From Paenibacillus sp. (GTDB lineage Bacteria > Bacillota > Bacilli > Paenibacillales > YIM-B00363), in assembly GCF_031177825.1 (NCBI RefSeq), contig NZ_JAPSKE010000008.1, positions 124,001 to 188,000 on the forward strand: 64,000 nt of DNA. Direction: 5' to 3'. The first letter of the stretch is position 1, and every line of letters begins with the position of its first letter. The position numbers and the translations under genes were made by a program. The notes under the pieces were generated by a model. That model saw only the letters and a list, made by a program, of their open reading frames with translations. It ran no database searches and was not told the origin of the DNA. Of this stretch, positions 1 to 9,255 are shown piece by piece.

Positions 1-430
1 AGGCCAGCTCCGCGACGCGCAGAAGGAAATCGACGCGCTTCGCGGCAAGATCGGGTCCCTCGAGGCGGGCAGCCTCGAGAGCCAAGTGCGCCGCGTCGGC
101 GACGTGCCTCTGCTCGCGGCCGCGGTGAACGGCGCGGACATGGATACGCTGCGCGGCATCGCGGACACGATGAAGGCGAAGCTCGGCTCCGTCGTCATCC
201 TGCTCGGCGCCGCGAACGACGGCAAGGTGAACTTGGTCGCGGCCGTCACTCCCGATCTTGTGAAACGGGGCTTCTCGGCAGGCGCGATTGTGAAAGAAGC
301 GGCCGCGATTTGCGGCGGCGGCGGCGGCGGCCGTCCCGACATGGCGCAAGCCGGCGGGAAGGACGCGTCCAAGCTGCCGGAGGCGCTCAAGTCGGCGGAG
401 GACCTGCTGGCAAAACAATTGCAATCGTAA
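1..430 (+). CDS. alaS: alanyl-tRNA synthetase, C-terminal fragment
   Basis: AlaS charges tRNA-Ala in the cytoplasm. Only the last ~142 codons are present (reading frame begins at base 2; the gene is cut by the left edge). The visible part starts in the coiled-coil linker (QKEIDALRGKIGSLE) and continues into the C-terminal DHHA1/C-Ala region. It ends with the glycine-rich signature GGGGGGRPDMAQAGG, near position 310-350, which is typical of bacterial AlaS. The downstream order ireB-ruvX matches the conserved Firmicutes arrangement, which supports the call. Confidence 0.93.
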   Translation, partial: GQLRDAQKEIDALRGKIGSLEAGSLESQVRRVGDVPLLAAAVNGADMDTLRGIADTMKAKLGSVVILLGAANDGKVNLVAAVTPDLVKRGFSAGAIVKEAAAICGGGGGGRPDMAQAGGKDASKLPEALKSAEDLLAKQLQS

Positions 431-505
431 GGCTTGTCGAAAAAGGATTTCCGCTTCGCGCACAGAATATAATAAACAATTCCAATTGCAAACGGGGGTG
501 CCGGT

Positions 506-766
506 ATGAATTCCATGGACAAAACGATGAAGTACGAACGCCAGCCCGACGCGCAAGAGGCGTCTGCCCAAGAAGTGCTGCTCGCCGTCTACGACGCGCT
601 GCAAGAGAAAGGGTACAACCCGATCAACCAAATCGTTGGATATTTATTATCCGGCGACCCGGCGTATATACCGCGTCACGACAACGCCCGGAGCTTGATC
701 CGCAAGCGGGAACGCGACGAACTCATCGAAGAGCTCGTTCGGTTTTACGTCGGCCATCACCGCTGA
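506..766 (+). CDS. ireB: IreB-family regulatory phosphoprotein (YrzL, DUF965)
   Basis: This is a small 86-aa cytoplasmic protein of the IreB/DUF965 family. In enterococci IreB is a substrate of the PASTA kinase IreK and affects cephalosporin tolerance; that role is family knowledge, not shown here. The family core is clear: MDKTMKY near the start, then [30 protein letters not shown] and YIPRHDNAR. The start at 506 follows a GGGGGTG ribosome binding site. The stop codon overlaps the ruvX start (TGATG), so the two are translationally coupled. Confidence 0.92.
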   Translation: MNSMDKTMKYERQPDAQEASAQEVLLAVYDALQEKGYNPINQIVGYLLSGDPAYIPRHDNARSLIRKRERDELIEELVRFYVGHHR

Positions 767-1179
767 TGCGCATCATGGGCATCGATTACGGCGACCGCCA
801 GATCGGCGTCGCCGTCAGCGACGAACTGTTCCTCACGGCGCAAGGAGTGACCACGCTCCGCAACTCCGGCGACGAACGGGTGCTGAACGACATCGCGAAG
901 CTGGCGAAGGAGTACGGCGTGACCGAGCTGGTCGTCGGGCTGCCGAAGAACATGAACGGCACGATCGGTCCGCGAGGCGAGCTCGCCGAAGCGTTCGCGC
1001 GCGTCCTTGGCGAGACGGCCGGCTTGCCCGTTACGATGTGGGACGAACGGCTGACGACGATGTCCGCGCAGCGGACCTTGATCGAAGCGGACGTCAGCCG
1101 GAAGAAGCGCAAGGAAGTCATCGATAAGATGGCGGCGGCGCTCATTTTGCAAAATTACATGGATTCCCGGAGACGCTAA
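766..1179 (+). CDS. ruvX: Holliday junction resolvase-like YqgF/RuvX
   Basis: A 137-aa YqgF-family RNase H-fold nuclease. It is assigned to Holliday-junction resolution or pre-16S rRNA 5'-end processing in different bacteria. The N-terminal [19 protein letters not shown] carries the first catalytic Asp. VVGLPKNMNGT and the MWDERLTT motif with its conserved Asp/Glu follow. The ATG at 766 overlaps the ireB stop codon. An in-frame extension upstream exists but only reads through ireB in another frame, so I start the gene at 766. Confidence 0.93.
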   Translation: MRIMGIDYGDRQIGVAVSDELFLTAQGVTTLRNSGDERVLNDIAKLAKEYGVTELVVGLPKNMNGTIGPRGELAEAFARVLGETAGLPVTMWDERLTTMSAQRTLIEADVSRKKRKEVIDKMAAALILQNYMDSRRR

Positions 1180-1224
1180 CGAGGCGAGCATGGATCCGAC
1201 AAAAACGCTGAAGAGGTGACTGGA

Positions 1225-1539
1225 ATGGCAGATCTTAAGCACGAGCATGACGACGCGGAAGCGCTAGAGCCGGAAATCATTTATATTCCGGACGAAGAAG
1301 GCAACGAGGAAGAATTCGAAGTCATTATGAAGTTCGAGGTCGACGGCTCGGATCACAAGTACATGATGGTCGTTCCGCTCGAAGGCGGCGAAGAGGACAC
1401 CGACGAAGTGTACGCGTTCCGCTACGAAGAAGAAGGCGACGAGCTGAAGCTGTACACGATCGACGACGAAGAAGAATGGAACTTGGTCGAAGAGACGTTC
1501 AATACGCTGCTTGAGGAAATGGAAGGCGCAGAATCCTAG
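1225..1539 (+). CDS. DUF1292 protein (YrzB family), copy 1
   Basis: A 104-aa, extremely acidic cytoplasmic protein of the DUF1292 family (B. subtilis YrzB). It sits at its usual place after ruvX. Function is unknown. The family core is visible as EEEFEVIMKFEVDGSDHKYM, VYAFRYEEEGDELKLY and DDEEEWNLVEETFNTLLEE. I start at ATG 1225, six bases after AGGTG; a GTG at 1216 is in frame but lies inside that Shine-Dalgarno region. Its stop is 9 nt before a second family member. Confidence 0.85.
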   Translation: MADLKHEHDDAEALEPEIIYIPDEEGNEEEFEVIMKFEVDGSDHKYMMVVPLEGGEEDTDEVYAFRYEEEGDELKLYTIDDEEEWNLVEETFNTLLEEMEGAES

Positions 1540-1548
1540 GAGGCAACC

Positions 1549-1872
1549 ATGTCCGAATATAAGCTAGACAACGTCGTTCGCGCGAATCGGCTGCGGGAGA
1601 CGTACGGCGACGACATCGTCCTGTTCGAGGACGACGACGCGGAAGGCGAGCGAGTGCATAAGATCGTGTTAGAATTCGATCTCGGCGATCGCTCTTACGT
1701 CGTGCTTCGTCCCGAGGACGCCGCCGACGACGCGGACGACGAGACGTCGGTCTTCCGGGTGACGCCGGCGGGCGAAGGCGAGTTCGAGATCGAGACGATC
1801 GAGGACGACGAGGAATGGGAGAACGTCTCCGAGCTCGTCGACGAGATGACGATTTCGTTTTCCAAAGAATAG
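1549..1872 (+). CDS. DUF1292 protein (YrzB family), tandem paralogue
   Basis: A second acidic 107-aa DUF1292 protein directly after the first, with RBS AGGAGG overlapping the stop of copy 1. The shared frame is visible in VHKIVLEFDLGDRSYVVL, SVFRVTP and EDDEEWENVSELVDEM. The two copies are diverged in sequence but align along their length, so this is an old duplication rather than a recent one. A terminator follows, closing the alaS-ireB-ruvX-DUF1292 unit. Function unknown. Confidence 0.82.
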   Translation: MSEYKLDNVVRANRLRETYGDDIVLFEDDDAEGERVHKIVLEFDLGDRSYVVLRPEDAADDADDETSVFRVTPAGEGEFEIETIEDDEEWENVSELVDEMTISFSKE

Positions 1873-1886
1873 ATCGGAAGGAAGAT

Positions 1887-1911
1887 GAGCGGCGAATCCG
1901 TCGCTCTTTTT
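1887..1911 (+). terminator. Rho-independent terminator
   Basis: GAGCG (1887-1891) pairs with CGCTC (1902-1906) and is followed by five T residues. It separates the DUF1292 gene from mltG. Confidence 0.7.
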
Positions 1912-1940
1912 CCTGTTTTCAGGGGGGACTATAGAAACGT

Positions 1941-3002
1941 ATGTGGAAGCTACTTAAGGTCTTGCTGCTCCTCGTCGTGATCGCGGTCGGGGCGGCGGCG
2001 GGGCTTGGGTATTACGTCATGGAGCAGCTGAAGCCCGCGGCGTCGGCGTCGGAGGTCGAGTTCACGATCCCGGCGGGCACGTCCTCGGCGGAAATCGCGA
2101 ATATTTTGGAAGAACACGGATTGATTCGGAACGCTCTTATTTTTTCCGCTTACTTGAAGTATAAGAACATCGGCACCGGCTTCCAGGCAGGCACGTACGC
2201 GATGACGCCGGGGACCGATATTCGGGACATTATCGCGCGGCTGAACGCCGGGGACACCGTCGCGGAAGAGACGATCCGGGTGACGATCCCGGAAGGCTTC
2301 ACGGTGAGGCAGGCGATCGCGGCGCTCGTCGAGGCGGGCTTCTCGGAGGAAGCGCTGCTCGAGGTGGCGAACGATCCGGGCGTCTTCGCGGCCGTCTCGT
2401 CCGGAGAGGCGCCGATGCGAGCGGGGCAAATTCCGCAGAGCGAGCTGTACCGGTTCCCGCTCGAGGGTTATTTGTTTCCGGAAACGTATGAATTCCCGAA
2501 GGACGTGACGGCGTTCGACGCGCTGCGGCGCATCGCTGGGGAGCTAGACCGGAAACTGGCCGCGCTCCCGGAAGGCTGGGAGTCGCAGCTCGAGAAAAAC
2601 GGAGTGACGTTCCACGAACTGATGACGATCGCGTCGCTCGTCGAGCGTGAGGTCGTGGCGGATCCGGAACGCGCGTTGGTGGCGGGCGTCATCTACAATC
2701 GAATCGCGGCGAATATGCCGCTGCAGATCGACGCGACCGTACAATATTTGTTCGACGAACAGAAGGAACGGCTGCTCGAGAAGGACTTGCAAATCGAGAG
2801 TCCGTACAATACGTACTTGAACGCGGGCTTGCCGCCGGGTCCGATCGCGAGCCCGGGGCTGGCGTCGATCGAAGCCGCCCTTTACCCGGAGGCGTCCGAA
2901 TATTTGTTTTACGTCACGAAGAAGGACGGAACCGGCGAACATTATTTCGGAAAGACGTATCAAGAGCATCTCAAGAACATCGAAAAAAGCAAAAAATCGT
3001 AG
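1941..3002 (+). CDS. mltG: endolytic murein transglycosylase MltG
   Basis: MltG cleaves nascent glycan strands at the outer face of the membrane and is thought to terminate peptidoglycan chains. The 353-aa protein has an N-terminal membrane anchor (about residues 4-26). A LysM-like segment follows (EFTIPAGTSSAEIANILEEHGLI), then the YceG domain. IASLVERE places the expected catalytic Glu at about residue 235. LPPGPIASPGLASIEAALYP is the characteristic C-terminal family motif. A hairpin-plus-T-tract terminator follows immediately. Confidence 0.94.
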   Translation: MWKLLKVLLLLVVIAVGAAAGLGYYVMEQLKPAASASEVEFTIPAGTSSAEIANILEEHGLIRNALIFSAYLKYKNIGTGFQAGTYAMTPGTDIRDIIARLNAGDTVAEETIRVTIPEGFTVRQAIAALVEAGFSEEALLEVANDPGVFAAVSSGEAPMRAGQIPQSELYRFPLEGYLFPETYEFPKDVTAFDALRRIAGELDRKLAALPEGWESQLEKNGVTFHELMTIASLVEREVVADPERALVAGVIYNRIAANMPLQIDATVQYLFDEQKERLLEKDLQIESPYNTYLNAGLPPGPIASPGLASIEAALYPEASEYLFYVTKKDGTGEHYFGKTYQEHLKNIEKSKKS

Positions 3003-3029
3003 AAGCAAGCGGCGCTTGCTTCTTTTTTT
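3002..3029 (+). terminator. Rho-independent terminator after mltG
   Basis: GAAGCAAGC and GCTTGCTTC form a 9-bp stem with a tiny loop, followed by a run of seven T's. Confidence 0.88.
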
Positions 3030-3141
3030 GCGTTAATTTTCACAATTTTTCGGAGGCGGGAGGGTTTCCAGACGATGGTGTCGAATATAGTCGATACAAC
3101 TCGAAGGGTGACCTTCGGCATACTCCGAAAGGGTGGAACTA

Positions 3142-5244
3142 ATGAAGAACAGGCCTAAAATGCTAACTTTCCTTGCGAAGAGCAAGTCGAACGAACGGAG
3201 GGGTGCCGGACCGGCCGAACGGTCGGATATTCGCATCGATCCGACTCGTTCGATCGGGATGCAGCTGTTTCTTTATTTTTTCCTGGTCATCGTTGTATCC
3301 GTATCCAGCGTAGGGTTTCTTTCCTATGACCGCTCTCGACAGTTGATCGAGACGCAAGTCGAAGACGCGAAACGGTTGACCGCGATTCAAGCCGCGGACA
3401 AGATGGAACTGGTGCTGCAGCAATATGAAGACACCGCCCTCGAGATCATGCTCCTTCCCGAAATCGCGGATCTGTCCTCGTCTTACCGGCTGTATCCGGA
3501 CGATATTATGAGGCAGCTGGAAGTCCGACGCGATATGGAAACGAGATTGAATACATATACGTTCTCCGATAACTCGATCGCGTCCGTCCATCTGTTATCC
3601 ATGGACGATGCGCTGCCCACGATGTCGATCGGCGGTTCGGCGCCGGGGGACGTTTCCGAACTCCCATGGTATCAGGAGGCTATTAAGAACGACGGTAAGG
3701 GAGTCTGGATCCCTGCGACGGCCAAAGGGCCGTCCGGCACGCTGTCGTCGGTCGCGTTCGGGTACGCTCGGGTAATTAAGGATCAAGGCACGTTCAACGT
3801 CAGCTACGTCTACTTGATGGAGCTTCGGGAGAGCCGGCTGCAAGAGGTCGTCCAAGGCGCGCTCGGCGAAGGGGGCCGGATGTACGTGTTGGACGCTTCC
3901 GGCAACGTGGTGTCTTCGGACGACAAAGCCGAGGTCGGAACGCCGTTCGGCATTTCGCTCGAAGGCGAAAGCGGGGCTTCGGAGGAGATGATCGACGGCG
4001 AGCAGACGCTCGTCGTGCACAGCCAGTTGAACGGCGGATGGCGATTGGTCGGCGTTCAGCCGTTCGCCCCGCTGGTCGCAGGCACTCAGACGATCTGGAA
4101 CGTGACGATCGGTATGCTCGCCGCCGGTATCGTCGCCGCGATCGTGATCGGGTTCATGGTCGCCCGCCGCATCGGCACGCCGCTTCGGCGCATGAGCGGG
4201 CTGATGAAGCAGGCCGAAGGCGGCGACTTGGCGGTGCAGTCCCCGTACGCGAAACGCAGAGACGAAATCGGTACGCTCGCGACCGGCTTTAACGAGATGC
4301 TGTCGAACATCCGCGCGCTCGTCGAGGACTCGCACGCTTCGGTGCGGGACGTGATGAGCACGGCGGAGGAGCTCGGCGAAGCGTCCCGCCGGACGGCGAC
4401 GTCGGCGAAGGAGATCGCCATAGCGACAGAGCAGATCGCCATCGGCGCCTCTAACGTGGCGGTCGAAGCCGAGAAGGTCACGGACGTGACGAACGACATG
4501 GGCAGCAAGATGACGATTACCGTCCAAGCGAACGAGCATATGGCTTCCGCCGCGGCGGACATTCGCGAGTCGAGCCGCCAAGGCGCGGAGTACATGCGCG
4601 AGCTGAGCGAGAAAACGGCGGAAACCGAGCAGTTGACAGTATCGATGGTAAGCAAGGTGGAAGAGCTGCAGAAGAGCACGGCGTCGATCCGCGATATATT
4701 GGTGTTGTTGAACAACATTACGAAGCAGACGAATATTTTGTCGCTGAACGCGACGATCGAGGCGGCGCGCGCCGGAGAAGCCGGACGAGGCTTCATGGTG
4801 GTCGCGGACGAAATTCGCAAGCTCGCGGATCAATCGAAGCAATCGATCGAGACGGTCGGCACGATTACGGACCGGATTCGCTCGGAAATCGAGGAGACGG
4901 TCGGTCTGATGGGACGGGCGTATCCGCTGTTCCAAGAGCAGATCGCTTCGGTGAAGCAGTCGAACGAAATTTTCTTGTCGGTGAACGACCGGATGTTCGA
5001 GTTCACGACGCAGCTCGACGCGGTGTCCGACGCGGTGCTGCAGCTCGAGACGACGCAGCGGACGTTGTCCGAAGCGATGTCGAGCGTCAGCGCGGTCGCC
5101 GAGGAGTCGTCGGCCACGTCCGAGGAAGTCGCCAGCTTGAGCTCGGATCAGCTGCAGGTCGGCGAGTCGCTCGTCGGATTGGCGGGCCGCCTCGAAGACG
5201 TGTCGAAGCGTCTTCGCGACACGCTCAATAAGTTCCGATTGTAA
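3142..5244 (+). CDS. methyl-accepting chemotaxis protein
   Basis: A 700-aa transmembrane chemoreceptor. Two membrane helices (about residues 38-60 and 320-345) bracket an extracellular sensor of ~260 residues, probably a Cache-type fold ([16 protein letters not shown] is typical). The cytoplasmic part has a HAMP linker starting [17 protein letters not shown], then a long coiled coil. Its hairpin tip reads [39 protein letters not shown], the CheA/CheW contact site. ATG 3142 is preferred because GAAAGGGTGG lies just upstream; a GTG at 3133 sits within it. The ligand cannot be told from sequence. Confidence 0.92.
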   Translation: MKNRPKMLTFLAKSKSNERRGAGPAERSDIRIDPTRSIGMQLFLYFFLVIVVSVSSVGFLSYDRSRQLIETQVEDAKRLTAIQAADKMELVLQQYEDTALEIMLLPEIADLSSSYRLYPDDIMRQLEVRRDMETRLNTYTFSDNSIASVHLLSMDDALPTMSIGGSAPGDVSELPWYQEAIKNDGKGVWIPATAKGPSGTLSSVAFGYARVIKDQGTFNVSYVYLMELRESRLQEVVQGALGEGGRMYVLDASGNVVSSDDKAEVGTPFGISLEGESGASEEMIDGEQTLVVHSQLNGGWRLVGVQPFAPLVAGTQTIWNVTIGMLAAGIVAAIVIGFMVARRIGTPLRRMSGLMKQAEGGDLAVQSPYAKRRDEIGTLATGFNEMLSNIRALVEDSHASVRDVMSTAEELGEASRRTATSAKEIAIATEQIAIGASNVAVEAEKVTDVTNDMGSKMTITVQANEHMASAAADIRESSRQGAEYMRELSEKTAETEQLTVSMVSKVEELQKSTASIRDILVLLNNITKQTNILSLNATIEAARAGEAGRGFMVVADEIRKLADQSKQSIETVGTITDRIRSEIEETVGLMGRAYPLFQEQIASVKQSNEIFLSVNDRMFEFTTQLDAVSDAVLQLETTQRTLSEAMSSVSAVAEESSATSEEVASLSSDQLQVGESLVGLAGRLEDVSKRLRDTLNKFRL

Positions 5245-5261
5245 TTTCAACCCGGCGTCCC

Positions 5262-5293
5262 ACGCCGCCCTTGCGTTCGCAGGGGCGGCGTTT
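5262..5293 (+). terminator. GC-rich hairpin after the chemoreceptor gene
   Basis: ACGCCGCCC pairs with GGGCGGCGT around a TTGCGTTCGCAG loop. The T-tract is poor (TTTG), so termination is likely but not certain. Confidence 0.5.
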
Positions 5294-5368
5294 GCGCGAC
5301 TGGGGCGATGCGTATACTGGGGATAAAGTCCTATTTTATTTGGAAAATGTCCTCGGAGGTCGCGCCCC

Positions 5369-7165
5369 ATGCGCTTGCATCGGTTATTTCACGTCTTACT
5401 GGCGTTCACGCTCGGCATCGGCTTGCTCGCCGGACGGCTGCTCTGGCTGCAAACCTGGGGCGGCGCATCCCCTAGGGGGAGCGCCGCGACGGACGCGACG
5501 GCGATGTCCGTCCGCCAGCGGGCGCAAGGCGTCACCTTGGATCCCGGACGCGGGCATATCGCCGATCGAACCGGCGAGCCGCTGACCGGCGTAACGGTGG
5601 AGGGACTGCTGCTGCTGCCGGGGGGAGCGGATCGCCTGACGGAATCCGAGCGGAGACAGCTGGCGCGCGTTTTGGACGTCTCCCCGATGCTGCTGTTGGA
5701 CGAATGGCGGAAGGCGGAGCGGCCGACGTGGTGGAATCCGGGCGCCCGCGACAGGGGAGCGTCGCCCGCGGCGCTGACGCGGGAGCAGGCCGAGGCGATT
5801 CGCCGGCTTCGACTTTCCGGGGCGACGGTCGCTTCCGCGGTGAAGCGGTATCCGGAGCGGCGTATCGCGGCGCATCTCGTCGGCTTCGTCGCCGAGCAGC
5901 CGGAGCGGATGACGGCATTGTACGAGAAGCAGCTCGCCGACGGCCAGCTTTCGTTGTCCACGCCGATCGGCGCCGCGGGCTTGGAGCTCGCGTTCGACCG
6001 GTTGCTGCACGGCGCGGGGGAGTCGCGGATCGTGTCGTACATCGACGGCCATGGCGAGGGACTCGACGGACTCGGCATGAAGACGGTCGGCTCGTCCAAC
6101 CCGTATTATCCGCTGCGATTGATCACGACCGTGGACGCGGCGGCGCAGCGGGCGGTCGAAGCCGCGGCGGACGCCGCCGGATTGGATAAAGGCGCCGTGG
6201 TCGTATTGGACGCGGCGACGTCGGACATCGTCGCGATGGCGAGCCGCCCGGCATACGAAGACGAGCACCTGTCTCCGCAGGGAGACGACTGGGCCAATCG
6301 AGCGATCCGCGCCGTCGCGCCGGGCTCGATCATGAAGTCGTTCGTGGCCGCGGTGGCGCTGGAGGAAGGCGTCGTCCGGCCCGACGAGACGTTCGATTGC
6401 GACGGCACGTACGGCCGTTATGGTCTAACCTGCTGGAAAGAAGGCGGGCATGGGCATATCACGTTCGCCGAAGCGCTCGCGGCGTCGTGCAACATCGCCT
6501 TCGCGGAGGTGGGCGAGCGACTGGGTGGGGAGACGCTTCAGCGGTACGCAACCGCGCTCGGCGTGAGCGGGACCGTCGGTTGGAAGGACGTCTCCGACGT
6601 GGATGGCCGACCGCTGACGCAGCTGCCTGAAGAGCAAGAGAACCGTCTGTTCGCCGCGGCCCCTTCCGACGCCGACGGCGGCATCCTCGCGCAGACCGCG
6701 ATCGGGCAGCGCGACGCGCGTTGGACGCCGCTCGCCGCCGCGAATTGGATGGCGACGCTGGCCCGGGGCGGCGCGCCGGCTTCGCCGCGGGCGGCGGCGG
6801 AGCTGCGCTACGCGGACGGCCACGCCGTGGAGCGATACGCCGCGAAGGCGCTGCCGGGCGGCGAAGCCGCGATTTCGCCCCGAACGACGCGCCTCGTGCA
6901 CGGCATGCTCGAGGGCGTCGTGCAAGGCGGCACGGGCGCATCGCTCCGGAACGCGTCGTGGCCGCTCGCGGGCAAGTCCGGCACCGCGGAGGCGACGGTA
7001 GGCGGCCGGGACGTCGTGCACCAGTGGTTCGCGGGCTACGGGCCGGTCGATCGGCCTCGGTATGCGGTCGCGGTGCTGGCGGAGAGCCGTCCGCTCGGTT
7101 CCGCGAACCGGGCGACGGCCGTCTTCAAGGCCGTTATGGACGCGCTGGCGGCGCTCCCGGAGTAG
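5369..7165 (+). CDS. class B penicillin-binding protein (transpeptidase)
   Basis: A 598-aa membrane-anchored transpeptidase that would cross-link peptidoglycan outside the membrane. After an N-terminal anchor (about residues 8-27) comes a PBP dimerisation region. All three transpeptidase motifs are present: S320-I-M-K323, S373-C-N and K536-S-G-T. There is no glycosyltransferase domain. The length and monocistronic setting suggest a SpoVD/PbpX-like accessory PBP rather than the division PBP, but I cannot assign a specific orthologue. A GGAGGT ribosome binding site lies 8 nt before ATG 5369. Confidence 0.88.
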   Translation: MRLHRLFHVLLAFTLGIGLLAGRLLWLQTWGGASPRGSAATDATAMSVRQRAQGVTLDPGRGHIADRTGEPLTGVTVEGLLLLPGGADRLTESERRQLARVLDVSPMLLLDEWRKAERPTWWNPGARDRGASPAALTREQAEAIRRLRLSGATVASAVKRYPERRIAAHLVGFVAEQPERMTALYEKQLADGQLSLSTPIGAAGLELAFDRLLHGAGESRIVSYIDGHGEGLDGLGMKTVGSSNPYYPLRLITTVDAAAQRAVEAAADAAGLDKGAVVVLDAATSDIVAMASRPAYEDEHLSPQGDDWANRAIRAVAPGSIMKSFVAAVALEEGVVRPDETFDCDGTYGRYGLTCWKEGGHGHITFAEALAASCNIAFAEVGERLGGETLQRYATALGVSGTVGWKDVSDVDGRPLTQLPEEQENRLFAAAPSDADGGILAQTAIGQRDARWTPLAAANWMATLARGGAPASPRAAAELRYADGHAVERYAAKALPGGEAAISPRTTRLVHGMLEGVVQGGTGASLRNASWPLAGKSGTAEATVGGRDVVHQWFAGYGPVDRPRYAVAVLAESRPLGSANRATAVFKAVMDALAALPE

Positions 7166-7197
7166 GGGCGCCGTCCGGCAGTCCGAACTTTGACGCA

Positions 7198-7242
7198 ACA
7201 TCAGGTAAAACACTACAGGTTGTTTTTGTCTGATGTTATAAT
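7198..7242 (+). promoter_or_regulatory. extended -10 promoter overlapped by an inverted repeat
   Basis: TGTTATAAT at 7234-7242 is an extended -10 (TGn-TATAAT) for the deacetylase gene at 7312. It is preceded by an interrupted palindrome: AACATCAG (7198-7205) with CTGATGTT (7230-7237), plus nested AAAACA/TGTTTT. The repeat ends inside the -10, a good place for an operator; the protein that would bind is unknown. No good -35 box is seen. Confidence 0.5.
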
Positions 7243-7311
7243 AATCTTCATGCGGTTGAGTTACGCTAACGAGACCGCGGTCAAGGGAGAGTTCGGCTAG
7301 GGGGAACGTGG

Positions 7312-8667
7312 GTGGGCAATATTATATTGTACTTATTTTACTTTTTTACGTTTTACGCGTTTCTTCCGGGGATTATCAGCCGTTTGTTCGGCTTTCGCGT
7401 GTTTAAGCGAGGTTTGTCCGATAAAGAAATCAGTCTGACGTTCGACGACGGGCCGGACCCGGTGCACACGCCTCTCTTGCTCGATCTGCTGAAGAAACAC
7501 GACGTGAAAGCGACGTTCTTCGTCGTCGGCAAGCATGCGGAGGCGAATCCCGACATCGTCGAGCGAATGCATCGCGATGGCCATTCCATCGGCATTCATA
7601 ATTATTCGCATCGGAGCAATTGGGTGATGCGGCCGAAATCGGTCGCGCGGCATGTGCGGATGACGTCGGAGGCGATCGAGCGCATGACGGGCGAGAAGCC
7701 TAAGTTTTATCGGCCCCCGTGGGGCATTATGAATTTGTTCGACTTCGCGAGCCGCAGCCGCATGCAGGTCGTGCTTTGGTCGGCGATGCCGCGCGATTGG
7801 CGGGCTTCGACCGGCGCGAAGAAGATCGAAAACCGGATGTTGAAGATGCTAAGGGGCGGACAGGTGTATTTGCTGCATGATTGCGGCAATACGTTCGGAG
7901 CGGATCCGGAGGCGCCGCGCAATACGATCGAAGCGCTGGAGCGGTTTATCCCCGCCGCGCTCGAGCGAGGCTTCTCGTTCGCCCGGGTGGACGAGCTGAT
8001 CCAATCGACCGCGAAGGCCAGGACGAAGGCGAAGCGGGAAACCGGGCCGATCCGCAAGACGATCGTCGGCGCATGGCTGCTCTGGGAACGGGTATTCCAC
8101 GCGTTGTTCCGGCTGGAGTCCGCGATACCCGGCGATTCGAAGAGCTTTCTCTTCTATCGGGTGACGTCGTACCACGGTCAGACGGTTCCGCTGCCCGAAG
8201 GGGAGACGCTGCAATCCGGCGATAAGATCGTCGAGCTGCATATGAACAACGAACTGCTGTACGACTTCGGCCGCAAGGCGCGCTCCCCGCTGCAGCTGGC
8301 GATCCAGCTCATTCGGGCGATGGAGCGCACGATGCCGCAATTGGCCGCCTCGGTGCTCCAACGCAGCGATGCCCCGAGCATCAAGGCGGTCGTCGGCACG
8401 TCGATGGTGAATCGGGGTGTGGAACAATTCGGATTTACGGTCGTGGAGCTGCCGAAGGGCTTGTTCGCCTCCGCGACGAGACTGTACTTGAAATGTCTTC
8501 TTTCCGTTATTCATCCCCAAGGCAAGGATCGGCTCGGAGAACGCTCGGAGATGCTGATTCCCAAAATGATCGCACTATCTACGTCGGAGCTGATTCGCCG
8601 CTACGGCGAAGCGGTTAGCGAGGTCGCTGCGGGAGAGGTCGAAGAGTCGAACGGGCATTTGGCATAA
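7312..8667 (+). CDS. polysaccharide deacetylase with C-terminal YkoP-like domain
   Basis: A 451-aa protein. Residues ~40-225 form a NodB-type carbohydrate esterase 4 domain with the metal and catalytic motifs TFDDGPD, HNYSHRS, RPPWG and LLHDCG. The short hydrophobic N-terminus (LYLFYFFTFYAFLPGII) should anchor it in the membrane, implying N- or O-deacetylation of a cell-wall glycan. The remaining ~200 residues resemble the YkoP-type domain of B. subtilis; its role is unknown. The GTG at 7312 is chosen because AGGGGGAA lies 6 nt upstream. A strong terminator follows. Confidence 0.85.
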   Translation: MGNIILYLFYFFTFYAFLPGIISRLFGFRVFKRGLSDKEISLTFDDGPDPVHTPLLLDLLKKHDVKATFFVVGKHAEANPDIVERMHRDGHSIGIHNYSHRSNWVMRPKSVARHVRMTSEAIERMTGEKPKFYRPPWGIMNLFDFASRSRMQVVLWSAMPRDWRASTGAKKIENRMLKMLRGGQVYLLHDCGNTFGADPEAPRNTIEALERFIPAALERGFSFARVDELIQSTAKARTKAKRETGPIRKTIVGAWLLWERVFHALFRLESAIPGDSKSFLFYRVTSYHGQTVPLPEGETLQSGDKIVELHMNNELLYDFGRKARSPLQLAIQLIRAMERTMPQLAASVLQRSDAPSIKAVVGTSMVNRGVEQFGFTVVELPKGLFASATRLYLKCLLSVIHPQGKDRLGERSEMLIPKMIALSTSELIRRYGEAVSEVAAGEVEESNGHLA

Positions 8668-8683
8668 GTGAAAGAGAACGCAT

Positions 8684-8718
8684 AGAGCCGTTGGGCGAAA
8701 GCCTGACGGTTCTTTTTT
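8684..8718 (+). terminator. Rho-independent terminator
   Basis: AGAGCCGT pairs with ACGGTTCT around TGGGCGAAAGCCTG, which is itself able to pair, followed by TTTTTT. Confidence 0.85.
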
Positions 8719-8800
8719 ATTTAACATTGCATGTGAGTAAAGGATTCATGCGACATGATGTAGAACATTTTGGAAAATAAGTTGCCGAGGGGGATTCGCG

Positions 8801-9154
8801 ATGAAGCCGAAATACGGGGCGGGCGTGTTGAAGCAAGAGATCGTAAAAATATACAACTCCATTAATCAAGAAATTTTCGGCATCGGCATTAAATCTCAAC
8901 GTATCGAGATTGTCGGCGACAAAGTGTATATTTTCGCTACGCATAAGCGGATTCCTGCTCTGAAAATACTCGACGCCGAGCATCGCAGTCTCACGGCAAG
9001 CGTGGATATGCTCGTCATGGAGGCGAACAAACGGATGCTGAAGGATCAAATCGAACGGCAGTTGGGACTCGAGGTGCTCTCGGTGTTAAAGGATTACGAT
9101 CCGAGGTCTGAAATATCCGGAACGATCATTATGTTTAAAGAATCCATCGAATGA
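8801..9154 (+). CDS. DUF2294 domain protein
   Basis: A 117-aa soluble protein that matches the DUF2294 family (KQEIVKIYNSINQEIFGIGIKSQRIEIVGDKVYIFATHKRIPAL). Family members in Bacilli have no settled function. No signal peptide or membrane segment is visible. It has its own GAGGGGG ribosome binding site and lies between a terminator and the strong promoter at 9221, so it is probably monocistronic. Confidence 0.72.
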   Translation: MKPKYGAGVLKQEIVKIYNSINQEIFGIGIKSQRIEIVGDKVYIFATHKRIPALKILDAEHRSLTASVDMLVMEANKRMLKDQIERQLGLEVLSVLKDYDPRSEISGTIIMFKESIE

Positions 9155-9220
9155 CGATAAAATAATGAGATGTTTATGTAAAATAATATAACATATTTTT
9201 GAGAAAACAATACAAATAGC

Positions 9221-9249
9221 TTGACTACCTGAGAACATTACGTTATATT
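9221..9249 (+). promoter_or_regulatory. sigma-A promoter of the 9.2-21 kb catabolic island
   Basis: TTGACT at 9221-9226 and TATATT at 9244-9249 are separated by exactly 17 bases. Transcription would start near 9256, well upstream of the first coding start at 9511, leaving a ~255-nt leader. Confidence 0.8.
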
Positions 9250-9255
9250 ATCTAC

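Noticed and set aside
310..765. N-terminal extension of RuvX upstream of 766
   Set aside because: The extension is Arg-rich, overlaps alaS and ireB in another frame, and the family N-terminus begins exactly at the ATG at 766.
3595..5370. A 591-codon open frame on the minus strand through the chemoreceptor gene
   Set aside because: It is antisense to a gene with clear HAMP and signalling motifs, is rich in Arg/His/Asp as expected of a shadow frame in GC-rich DNA, and has no family resemblance.
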